The notes beneath the pieces were generated by a model, which saw nothing but the letters and a program-made list of their open reading frames with translations, had not been told where the DNA came from and searched no databases. The translations under genes were made by a program, and so were the position numbers. Shown one piece after another: positions 1 through 8,826 of a DNA stretch of 64,000 nucleotides. Position 1 is the stretch's first letter. Every line of letters begins with the position of its first letter. This DNA comes from Drosophila persimilis (Eukaryota; Arthropoda; Insecta; Diptera; Drosophilidae), in assembly GCF_003286085.1 (NCBI RefSeq), contig NW_020825485.1:1-64000 (forward strand), in the 5' to 3' direction.

Positions 1-478
1 AATCGCTATATCTATGATGCGATATATATCTTAGAATTTTACCCTTATCATTATGTGGGTTATATTATTTATTACAATTGTGTTTGTTGAATATAAGGAG
101 ATACGATCCTAACAAAGTAGTTTGTCTACGATATTTTGCCTGAAAACTAATATGGCACCATCCTGAATGATGTCTATTTCTTGTTTTTTCCCTTTTTTTA
201 GTGCAGTTGGCTTTAAAGCCATTAAGTAAATTGGTGAAACAGGTACTCTTTAAATTTATTTGTGCAAATTGTTAAAGTTTCACTTTTAAATTATTCATTA
301 AATAGTAGTTCTCCTTACATTCACAAACTTTTTCACTTATAACTAACATTCCATCATTTTGTGAGATGGCTCTTGCATGGTAAAACTTGCAAATATCTTT
401 AATTTGAGGATATTTATGTAAATGATATTAAATCTGCATTTCGAATTATTTTAACGGTTGCAATGTCCAGCAGATCAC
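1..478 (-). mobile_element. Errantivirus env fragment (third copy)
   Basis: This stretch is a partial copy of the env region of the errantivirus found at 25058-33926 (about 25892-26365 there) and of the plus-strand copy at about 9480-9940. It has many single-base indels relative to both. Near 328-345 it keeps about 10 bases that both other copies lack, so it descends from a different env lineage. It starts at the window edge and stops abruptly at 475-480, where BEL sequence begins. No usable ORF survives. The family assignment rests on the match to the better copies in this window. Confidence 0.85.
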
Positions 479-482
479 CAAA

Positions 483-953
483 TGTTAAGCTATTAGGCGT
501 TTTTAATAACTGTTGCAATTTGAAGTTAATGAAAGTCGAGAGGCTGTTATAATTCACAATTTATTTGCATATGTAAACCTACTTATCGCGTATGTACATA
601 TGGCAATGATTGGGCGAACGATTGATGCGAGGATGTTAATCTAATAGCTGCGACGATTAGCTCAAAACTGCCCATGCAAGGGCTGAAGGGCCAATCTGCC
701 GGGCCCTATGCAGCAAGCTTAGACGCGAGCGAGAGCGTAGATAGCCCGAGAGCGTTAGAGCTGCTCGGGGACGCTGTTAAGCCGAGTCCGAGAGATTGCG
801 ACATAAGGAGACGAAAGAATTCCGCTGCATGCGCATATGCGGTAGCAAATGATCTTTGCAGTGGGGGCATTGGAAACGACAAAACCAAAATGCATTTCCT
901 TTGGGCCGCACCACTGGCAATAATTTAAAATATTTAAGCTGCTTGACCCGACA
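483..953 (-). repeat. BEL/Pao LTR, isolated copy
   Basis: A 471-bp block starting TGTTAAGC and ending CCCGACA (TG...CA ends) is nearly identical to the right LTR of the BEL element at 58266-58736. The bases just left of it (TCACCAAA) are internal primer-binding-site sequence of that element. It is therefore not a clean solo LTR with target duplications but the end of a duplicated block. The errantivirus scrap adjoins it at about 478. Confidence 0.85.
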
Positions 954-1004
954 TAAATAATTCGACGATATATTATAAAGTTTTGTTTTGTATATTTCCA
1001 AAAT

Positions 1005-1101
1005 AAAACGAGGGGGAACGTTGTGAGTTGCTGCGGACACCGCAACTCTACAGTTATACCCGATACTAAGTCAGTATGGCTCTCCTCCGGCAGACGCCGC
1101 T
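1005..1101 (-). mobile_element. INE-1/ISY-type Helentron tail fragment
   Basis: The sequence reads AACGAGGGGGAACG, then the terminal hairpin GAGTTGC..GCAACTC, then the subterminal repeat TTATACCCGATACT and CTCCTCCGGCAGACGCCGCT. This is the last ~100 bp of the Helentron, reverse complemented. It stops inside the segment that reads AGCGGCGTCTG in full copies (for example 21290-21300) and is followed by unrelated sequence. Confidence 0.9.
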
Positions 1102-2444
1102 ACAAACAAGTAAGAAGGCACGGGTTGGGTCTTGTACTGGTATGCTAATATGCTTTATTGGTATCTTAAGTCTATCCTACGCTATTCCGACTCCGGTGCT
1201 GGTTCTCCTCTTGGTTCTCCTCTGTGGTTCGATGAGCGTGTCGCTCCCTGGGGCCCCCCACGGCGTCGCCAAGCGTGGCACCGCCGGCTCTACTGACTGG
1301 GGCTAGCGATTCTTGGCACGTGGCCCAAATCCGCCTCTCAGTCAGGCGCCTGACGCGTTCGCTCTCACTCGACTCACTTGGCTTTTCGGCCCGAGGGTGC
1401 CTCACTCTGGTGGGATGCGCTTCAAGCGTGGCACCGTTGGTTCAAGGGATGGGGTCTTTCGCTCTTGGCTGCACGCTCGAGTCCGCCTCTCAATCCTCAC
1501 ACAACGCGTTCGCTTTCTAAAGTTCTTTTCCCTTCGCTTGGGCTCACTCTTGTGGCTCATATTCACTCACTCTTGCTGCTCGTTTGCTGACTATCCCCGT
1601 TCCTGGTCGCGGCCCTCCTCTTATAGGCTCGCTTCTGCGTCGGCGCCGCGATGCCGCCTGCGCTAACGGCACTTTCCGCCATGCGGTGCCCGTATTTTTC
1701 CATCGGCGTTCCTTCATTCCCTTGTCGCTTTCCAACGGGACCTGGCTGGTGGCGTGATCTCATGACCATATTTGGTCATGCGCTGGCCACTGCCGGCCCG
1801 ATCCCGTCATCCCGCTGCTCTCTCCTCCAGGGTCCTCCCCTCTCATCTGGTTCCCCGGAGAGCTCTCCTCGGGAATTCGCCGCCTCCGATATCCCGGATA
1901 ACGGCCGTTAGCGCTTAAACCTATTCCGTGGCTGGCCCCCTACTTGTGGAATACCTTTCCTCACACTTCCCCCTTCTTTATTGGCGGAAAACCCCGTTTT
2001 CCGCGTCCCAGGTTTGCTTTGTTCTCGACCCGGGTGCTTCTTTTGCTTCTTTTGCCCCGCCCGATATAGGGTATGGTCCGCTATTCTGACCTACTCGATA
2101 GGACACAGCGTTTGCCCTTACGCTCCACTCGATAAAGCGTAGGTCGTTTTTGTGATCTACTCGATATGTCGCAGCGTGCGTATTCTACTTCCGGATCGCG
2201 AATTCCTCAATGGACTGGAAACGTACTATTTTCTCGCGATGCCGGGTGTTTTCTTTGTTTTTCTTGTGCGCGTCTGGTTTTCCCTACTGCCCTTCGCTGG
2301 CGCGCATGCCTTCCGCCGGCCCTCTGGATGCTTCGGGTAAGTTTCCTCCCGCTTTCACGCCTTCCCGCCGCCTTCATTCAAGCTTTACCGATCATTTCTA
2401 GCGATGCCCCGCTGTTCCTCTGATGCAAGGTATGACCCTGTTTT
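1102..2444. other. Unidentified 1.3-kb pyrimidine-rich block
   Basis: I could not recognise this sequence. It is rich in C and T on the plus strand. It carries local repeats of the form CTACTCGATA..ACAGCG near 2090-2180 and lies between an inverted Helentron tail and a Helentron head. The same block recurs at 58886-60219 with many small indels. Short ORFs occur in several frames, but none stays open in both copies, so I see no gene. An LTR or a satellite-like piece of an unlisted element is possible. There are no flanking target duplications or an obvious polyadenylation signal to confirm either. Confidence 0.6.
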
Positions 2445-2950
2445 TATACCCGATACTCAAAATGAGTATTGGGGTATATTAGATTTGTGGTAAAAGTGGA
2501 TGTGTGTAACGTCCAGAAGGATTCGTTTCCGACCCCATAAAGTATATCAGCATCAATAGCCGAGTCGATGAGTCATGTCTGTCTGTCCATCTGTTCGTCT
2601 GTCCGTCCGTCCGTCTGTCCGTCTGTCCGTCCGTCCGTCTGTCCGTCCCCTTCAGCGCCTAATGCTCAAAGACTATAAGAGGCCAGAGCAAACGATGTTT
2701 TGGATCCAGACTTCTGTGATATGTCCACTGCTACAAAAATATTTCAAAACTTTGCCCCGCCCACTTCCGCCCCACAAAGGGCGAAAATCTGTGGCATCCA
2801 CAATTTAAGATACGAGAAAACCAAAAACGCAGAATCGTAGAGAATGACGATATCTTTTAGACTACGGAATCTGAATTGGAACGTATTATTATTATAGCCA
2901 GCATCAAGAAAACAATTAACAAAAAAAAAACATTTTGAGTATCGGGTATA
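2445..2950 (+). mobile_element. Helentron 5' half fused to an inverted head
   Basis: From TATACCCGATACTCAAAATG this is the 5' half of the Helentron, with the GTCCGTCT microsatellite at 2575-2647. At about 2917 the match ends in an A-run. A ~25-base inverted head (CATTTTGAGTATCGGGTATA) closes the segment at 2950. Two element ends are thus joined head to head with the middle lost, which suggests a repair or template-switch junction. Confidence 0.8.
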
Positions 2951-3184
2951 CAAATTATACTCTTCCAAGTAATCTCTTCATTGTCTATACTTATTGTATT
3001 CTTTGTCTCGTACTATAATTATCATGTCAGAACACGATCGGCAACTAAAACCGAAAAGAAATTGGTTGATTATTTACATAGAACATATTTTATACGAAAT
3101 TATACGTAAGCGCCAGAGGTTGTATCGCAGTCGATGACTGCAGTAGGGATTTTCTCCGTTTTGTTTTTTTTTGTATCTGTTTGC
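2951..3184. repeat. 230-bp linker next to every gene X unit (copy A)
   Basis: This block sits between the gene X Helentron head and the neighbouring Helentron head in all four units (also 20004-20239 inverted, 48754-48989 and 61764-62002). It has no ORF conserved in all copies and matches nothing I know. Because it travels with the unit, it was present before the units multiplied. Confidence 0.8.
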
Positions 3185-3401
3185 AAAATGAGTATTGGGG
3201 TATATTAGATTTGTGGTAAAAGTGGATGTGTGTAACGTCCAGAAGGAATCGTTTCCGACGCCATAAAGTATATATATTCTTGATCAGCATCAATAGCCGA
3301 GTCGATTGAGCCCTGTCTGTCTGTCCGTCTGTCCGTCCGTCCATCCGTCCGTCCGTCTGTCCGTCCTCTTCAGCGCCTAATGCTCAAAGACTATAAGAGC
3401 T

Positions 3402-4283
3402 GCTGGGGCGCTACAGACTGTAATCACAAATGGGAATATCAATAACCGGGCGAAAGGGCTGCACACGAGTATGTCCACTTCCGGGCCGAATCTTATGCCG
3501 ACGCCTCCCTTGGCCCCCTTCGCACAGGTAGTCTTGACCCTGTTTACATATCGGGGCTTGCTCGGGTTGCCCGTGTGGCAAGGGATTGAATCGGAGGCGT
3601 ATCCCAACCAGCGCCCCAAAAGAGCCCTGAAAATGGATACTTCTACGGATTCTGGATCAGGTATAATGGGTCGTGGATCGTGGATGATGACGCTTTTGTT
3701 GTGTTGTTTTGATCACTGATCACTGAATCAATAAGAGTACAGTGAATATTTAATGATTCATTTGTTGCCGCTTCTGGTGGATTCCGTGCCTCCGAAGTGC
3801 GTATGCGGGGGCCTGCAATTGGTGGCAACAAAGGCCCCACGGCTGCCACAATCGCTGCTGCAGCGGAAATGTTTTGCTGCTGCTGCATGCTCTCCTCCTC
3901 CGATTATTATTGAATAAATTGCAGAACAAATATGCAGCGAAATAAAATAATAATAAATGCAATCACGGGGATGAACGATGAGCAATTGGACTCCCGTCCA
4001 AACGGAACGGATCGTAATATGCATAAACGATATATCTGATCGACTGGAAACTCTTGTTTGAATTTGACTTTGAATTTCGAATATTTCGGCATATATTTTC
4101 ATTGCGGCCAAAAACGGAGAGACGATTCCGTGCATTACGATTCTGGCATCAACGAAAATAGATGCCCAAATGGATGTGCAAACATCTCTGAGGGGAGGAG
4201 TGGAGTGTCGGGCGTGTGGACGTTTGTCTTCTGTCAGTGTGTGATTGGATACTGCTTGCTGCTTTCTGCTCGATGGCTTCCCC
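3402..4283 (-). other. 3' flank of gene X inside the captured segment, copy A
   Basis: This is the sequence downstream of the gene X stop codon up to the Helentron 5' half. It is conserved in all four copies and probably contains the 3' UTR. It includes an A/T-rich stretch with AATAAA-like words near 3907-3960. Short ORFs on both strands (for example 3471-3719 plus and 3643-3888 minus) differ in frame between copies because of compensating indels near 3588-3620, so I do not call them genes. Confidence 0.55.
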
Positions 4284-5335
4284 CTAGATCACGAGGTGCA
4301 GGCGTATCTGGAACACCAGCTCCTCGACGGTCTTCTTCAGGAGCGCCGCCAAAGACAGGATGAATCCCAGGAGGCTGAGGGAGAACAGCCAGGGAGTGGT
4401 CATGAGCACGGCAAAGAAGACGAGCGTCTCGTCGCCCCGGGCATTGGCCATGCGCCACAGCAACTGGCGCTGGATGGTGCGCAGCTTGAACTTGCTGTTC
4501 CACAATCGGAGGCGCATCGAGCCGACGGTTTCGTTGACGACCACAGTCTTCTCGACCAGCCAGAACACCGCGCAGCACAGCATCTGCAGCACCAGCAGCA
4601 CGACCTTGACCACAGCGGTCTCCAAGACGAGGTGGTACAAGGCCACCATGCGCTGACTGTGCTCCGGCTGCATGGTGGAGAGCACGACTGCGCCGAGGGA
4701 CTCCAGCGGAGAGACCCTGGGGGAAGGGCCGTCGGAGAGCTCCTCCCACTCCGAGTCCGACTCGGTGCGCTCTATCGAGCTGAACTCGCTCTGGCCCTGA
4801 CAGGAGCACGACTCCTCCTCTTGGTCCTCCTCGGTGGGCATCGAGTAGTCGCCCTCGTAGTCGCCGTCGTAGCGGCCGTCGGAGTACTCTTTGTGCGGGC
4901 CGTCGTAGTAGTCTCCGCGGCTGTCCGGAGAAGCGCCGCCTGTCCAGAGGGAGCTCAACACGGGCGGTGGTCCCATCGATGCCATCTGTGGCACAGCATT
5001 GAATCTGCAGGGGAGCCGGGGGTAAGTTATGTCCTAGGGGGAAGGGGAGTCTGAGCTGCTGCCGCTCACCCATCTGAATCACCCATCGGAGGGAAGGTGG
5101 GGGGGTGTGCGCGACCTATTGGACCCATTGGGCGCGAAAGCAGAAGACTAGTGTGGATTTGGCCTAGGAAGGGCATCGCATTGAGTCCATTCTTGTCGCC
5201 GGAACCTTCGGGGGGGACCTGCAGCTCCGGCTGCTGCTGCTGATGCTGGTCGGTAAAGTCGAAGGATCCCATGGATCCGTAAATACCCCGCGAAAGGGTG
5301 AATGGGGAACGTGGATTATTAATAGTTGGATTCAT
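4284..5335 (-). CDS. Gene X copy A: unknown 328-residue membrane-type protein
   Basis: There are two exons on the minus strand: 5335-5070 and 5004-4284, with a 65-bp intron 5069-5005 (donor GTGAGC, acceptor CCCTGCAG). Splicing keeps the frame through DSDG/FNAVPQ and gives 328 residues. The N-terminal ~90 residues are polar with a QQQQ run. Residues ~120-184 are acidic and rich in D, E, Y and S, with a CSC motif. Two long hydrophobic stretches lie at ~218-239 and ~283-311, separated by a basic region. This suggests an integral or hairpin membrane protein with a cytoplasmic acidic head. I do not recognise the family. The retained intron argues for capture at DNA level, not a retrocopy. Overlapping antisense ORFs of 269-282 codons are taken as shadows because gene X has splice sites and a biased, coherent composition. 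Confidence 0.75.
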
Positions 5336-5554
5336 CTTATTCCAGCACCTGTGAGGAAATATTCGTTCATGGGCTTTGTTTTGTATTTGAATTTTTATTT
5401 ACTTTATGTTCCCTGTACTTTCGATATTTGTACTGAATGATTCCCAGAGCCAGCTCTGAACGGCTCCAAGTGATAGTTCAGGGCCCACTTCGATGTTGTG
5501 TTCCTAACAGATTCTCCCTTCTTTTCAGGTCTCCCCACCCCACCCCACAACGCC
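5336..5554 (-). promoter_or_regulatory. 5' flank of gene X inside the captured segment, copy A
   Basis: Only ~220 bp separate the gene X start codon from Helentron sequence, so any native promoter must be short or supplied by the Helentron. A pyrimidine tract with AG (CTCACAG, about 13 bases before the ATG on the coding strand) could be a splice acceptor for an upstream leader exon. Copies A and C carry ~22 bases (around 5418-5439 here) that copy B lacks at the same place. No TATA box is certain. Confidence 0.4.
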
Positions 5555-6582
5555 ACAAAAATATTTCAAAACTTCGCGCCGCCCACTTCCGCCCCACAAA
5601 GAACGAAAATCTGTGGCATCCACGTTTTTAAAGATACGATAAAACCAAAAAAGGCAGAATCGTAGAGGATGTTTATATGTTCTAGAATGTAAAATCTCAA
5701 CCAGATCGTATAATTATTATAGCCAGAATCAAGAATACAATTTTATTTTTCCTCGCTCTGTCTCTCTCAAAAACACAGGTTTCATGGTCGGTTTTGCCAG
5801 TTGCAAAATATGAGTTCAAGGATCTCAGAACCTATAAGAGCCAGAGCAACCAAATTTGGTATCCATACTCCTGTGATATCGGACCTTGACTGTTTCGTGT
5901 CCAAATTTCGGCACACCCCCTTCCGCCCCCGCAAAGGACGAAAATCCACAAATCTCAGAGACTATTATCGCTAGAGTAACAAAATTTGGTATCCGCACTT
6001 CTGTTAGATCTCACTATAAAACCTATATTTCAGAATTTCTCCCCACCCCCTTCCGCACCCACAAAGGACGAAAATCTGTTATATTCACAATATTGCACAT
6101 TCGAGAAAACTAAAAACGCAGAATCATAGATAGTGACCATATCTATCAGATCGCTGAATCTGGATCAGATCGGATCATTTTTGTAGCCAAAAGCAAGAAA
6201 TCAATTTGCAGTGGCTACGCAGCGCCCGACGTCACGCTCTGACTGATTTTCTGTCTCTCTCGCACGCACTCTTTGTCGTGTCGTTTAATATTAGCGGCCT
6301 CTGCCGGAGGAGAGCCATACTGACTAAGTATCGGGTATAAATGTAGAGTTGCGGTGTCCGCAGCAACTCACAACGTTCCCCCTCGTTTATTAGTTGAATT
6401 TGTGAGTAAAGCGCTTGTCGAATAGTTATTTGTAAGATCTAATATCTCAAGTGGCTTCAAAGTCTTAACTTAATAGCAAACTTAAACATGTCTGGTCGGC
6501 GAAAAGTCATTGAATACAAGAAAACCATACTGGATCTAAATATGGGAAAGACAAAACACGACTATTAGCATCTTACATTTAA

Positions 6583-7070
6583 CTATTCTGAAACAGTCGT
6601 TGTGGCTTCTTCCTTAGGCTCTTCAGGTTCATCCAGATTCCTTCCGACATTAAACTGATCCTGCTGGACATCTACTGACGACTGCTTTTGTTCGCTTGGA
6701 GATCGTGGCTGCCGGGTTCGTAGAAGACTATCGAGTCCGCCAAAAGGAGCCCCAATGATAACATAAAACACATACGACATCAAAATAGTGATCCCAATGA
6801 CAGACCAGAAATTAAGCATCTGCAAAGCATAAAATATTATACATTTGTTATAATCCACTAGTTTCCTTCAACTATCCAAAACAAAACTTACAAAGTTGTA
6901 GTTCGAAAAATATGTATTGGTCCGTAGAATTCTGCTGTTTACTTCCAGAGTGAACATATTCCAGATGTACACGGAATAGGAGAGTCTCGAGAGTGGCTGC
7001 CACAATGGCGAGGATAGGAAACTGTCTGCCAGACCGCCATAGCCCTGCATGCAGGCAAAGATGATCCAAC
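6583..7070 (-). pseudogene. nrf-6-like acyltransferase, 3' fragment (copy 1)
   Basis: Reverse complement of 47360-47849. It contains the last two coding exons of an NRF-6 type protein (nose resistant to fluoxetine, acyltransferase-3 family): a membrane segment ending YSVYIWNMFTLEV, an intron at about 6821-6890, then NFWSVIGITILMSYVFYVII and a hydrophilic tail ending in TAG at 6583. The 5' part is gone: at ~7071 the sequence switches to errantivirus pol. Family members are multi-pass membrane proteins of the gut or epidermis in flies and nematodes. This fragment cannot make one. Positions 6390-6582 are its 3' flank up to the Helentron tail. Confidence 0.85.
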
Positions 7071-8826
7071 ACGTTGGTATTACTTCATAGAAAGTTTCAC
7101 ACCAAAAATCATTTATTAGCCAGGCTCAACTAACGTAGTAGCGGACGCTTTATCTCGGATTAAAATAAATCATATGACAGATAGTCGACCAGACAGAATC
7201 AGAATCAGATATAAATACTCAGCATTCAGCAGAGAGTAGTTTTGAAAACGTCATTCAAGAGACTAGCAAGCCTCTAAACCAATTTAAACAGCAGCTACTA
7301 TTAGCGCAAGGGAGATTCACAGTTCATGAGTTAGTAAGAGTTTATGAAAATACCCGACATATTATTGAATTTGATACGGTTGACAATCTGCTAATAATTT
7401 TAAAAGAATTTATTCAGCCTCACTTAACCACAGGAATACACTGCACTTTAGAAGATTTATACCTTATCCAAAATAAGCTAAAGGAAAACTTCATAAATAA
7501 ATTTCTCTTCACGAGAAAGTTCCTCCAAGATGTAGTAAATTCAGAAGATAAAGCTATAATTATAGAAGAAACACATTGCAGAGCCCATAGAGGACTAGAT
7601 GAAAATTACAAACAAATAACTAAGCTGTATTATTGGCCAAACCTGCACAAAAAATTAAAAGAATATATAAAAAATTTTGAGATCTGTAACAAAAACAAAT
7701 ATCACAGACACCCTGTAAAAATTCCAATTGGGGAAGCTCCCATTCCAGCAAAAGAAGGAGATCAATTACACTTAGACATATACTATGCCCAAAACCTAAC
7801 ATTCATAACTTGTATAGATTCTTATTCCAAATACTTGGTGGTCAAGGAAATTCAAAGTAAATTAAACATTGAAAATAAGGTAATGGAAATTTTGCAACAC
7901 TTTCCGTTAGCAACATCATTAATGACTGACAACGAACCAAGCTTTACTTCAGCACAATTTAGATCATTCATACAAAGAAGTAACTTAACTATTTATTATG
8001 CTGATCCCAGACACAGCACCTCAAATGGCCAGGTAGAAAGGGTACATTCCACACTAACAGAAATAGCGCGGTGCATCAAGGATGAACTAAATCTAACAGA
8101 TTATTCAGAAATAATAATAAGGGCGGCACTGAAATATAACCTGACGATACATTCAACGACCAATCAAATGCCATATGACATATTGTATAACAAAATAGAA
8201 AACAAACATAATCCAATATTACTTAAGGAAGCTCAGACCAAAATGCTTAAGCTACATAACAAAGATAGAAGAGAACGAGGGGGAACGTTGTGAGTTGCTG
8301 CGGACACCGCAACTCTACAGTTATACCCGATACTAAGTCAGTATGGCTCTCCTCCGGCAGACGCCGCTAATATTAAACGACACGACAAAGAATGCGTGCG
8401 AGAGAGACAGAAAATCAGTCTGAGCGTGACGTCGGGCGCTGCGTAGCCAATGCAAATTGATTTGTTCCTTTTGGCTACAAAAATTATCTGATCTGATCCA
8501 AATTCAGCAACCGGATAGATATAGTTATTCTCTATGATTCTGCGTCTTTAGTTTTCTCTTTCTTTGTGGGGGCGGAAGTGGGCGGGGGCAAAGTTTTGAA
8601 ATATTTTTGGAGCAGTGACATATCACAGAAGTCTGGATCCAAAACATCGTTGGTCTAGCTCTTATAGGAGAAGTAGTTTATGAAAAGAAATTCGGGGAAA
8701 GAAATAAACTTCAATCCCGATACAAAAAGCAGGTAGTTAAGGAAAATCGACCGAATAAAATTATAATCAACAATAGAAACAGAATTATACATAAAGATAA
8801 CATCAAATATTAAATATTTTTTCCAG
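7071..8826 (+). pseudogene. Errantivirus A pol remnant (RNase H end and integrase)
   Basis: The first bases match the RNase H C-terminus (NVVADAL-like region at ~7120-7160). The integrase follows: an HHCC-type zinc region near 7560-7720, then the catalytic core with motifs TDNEPSFTS (~7925) and GQVERVHSTLTE (~8025) in the ORF 7835-8293. The reading frame is cut by the Helentron insertion at 8273-8668 and resumes as GEVVYEKKFGERNKLQSRYKK-type sequence at 8669-8730. Without RT and protease it cannot function. The bridge 7160-7835 has frame breaks. Confidence 0.85.
8273..8668 (-). mobile_element. Helentron 3' fragment inside errantivirus A pol
   Basis: The Helentron tail (AACGAGGGGG) starts at 8273 and the reversed element runs to ...TCTAGCTCTTATAG at 8668. 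It covers the 3' portion only, with an internal deletion compared with 20240-21388. The uninterrupted pol sequence is seen in errantivirus B at ~27150-27190. The internal breakpoint lies within a few bases of CTATAAGAGCT, the same place where gene X enters the gene-carrying Helentrons. Confidence 0.85.

Larger units (their letters stand above)
476..2917. repeat. Segmental duplication, left copy (partner 58259-60694)
   Basis: The order BEL LTR, Helentron tail, 1.3-kb unidentified block and Helentron head is repeated at 58259-60694 in the same orientation. Identity is high and broken by many one- to few-base indels. The left boundary is a junction with errantivirus env sharing TCA. The right boundary falls inside the Helentron at about 2917, where this copy switches to a short inverted head while the partner continues to 60780. 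Confidence 0.9.
3185..6389 (+). mobile_element. Gene-carrying Helentron, copy A
   Basis: Positions 3185-3401 are Helentron 5' sequence with the GTCCGTCT tract (3317-3364), ending CTATAAGAGCT. Positions 3402-5554 are foreign DNA containing gene X. Positions 5555-6389 are Helentron 3' sequence from ACAAAAATATTT to the terminal hairpin (about 6346-6369) and CTCGTTT tail. Compared with a complete copy (20240-21388), only ~46 bp are replaced at the insertion point. The outermost 14 bases of the head (TATACCCGATACTC) are missing. The tail abuts nrf-6-like flank. Confidence 0.8.

Noticed and set aside
483-953. A solo BEL LTR insertion
   Set aside because: It has BEL internal sequence attached on the left and no target duplication, so it is the edge of a duplicated block.
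2575-2647. Regular GTCCGTCT repeats looked like a repeat array or CRISPR-like pattern
   Set aside because: It is a simple microsatellite with no spacers, a standard part of INE-1-type Helentrons.
3471-3719. 82-codon ORF starting MSTSGP, present near all gene X copies
   Set aside because: Copies differ by compensating indels that change its middle; it lies in the downstream flank and overlaps an equally open antisense frame.
4245-5054. 269- and 282-codon ORFs overlapping gene X (also in copies B, C and D)
   Set aside because: They run in other frames of the GC-rich gene X exon, have arginine/leucine-rich shadow composition and cross the gene X intron. Gene X has proper splice sites and a coherent protein.
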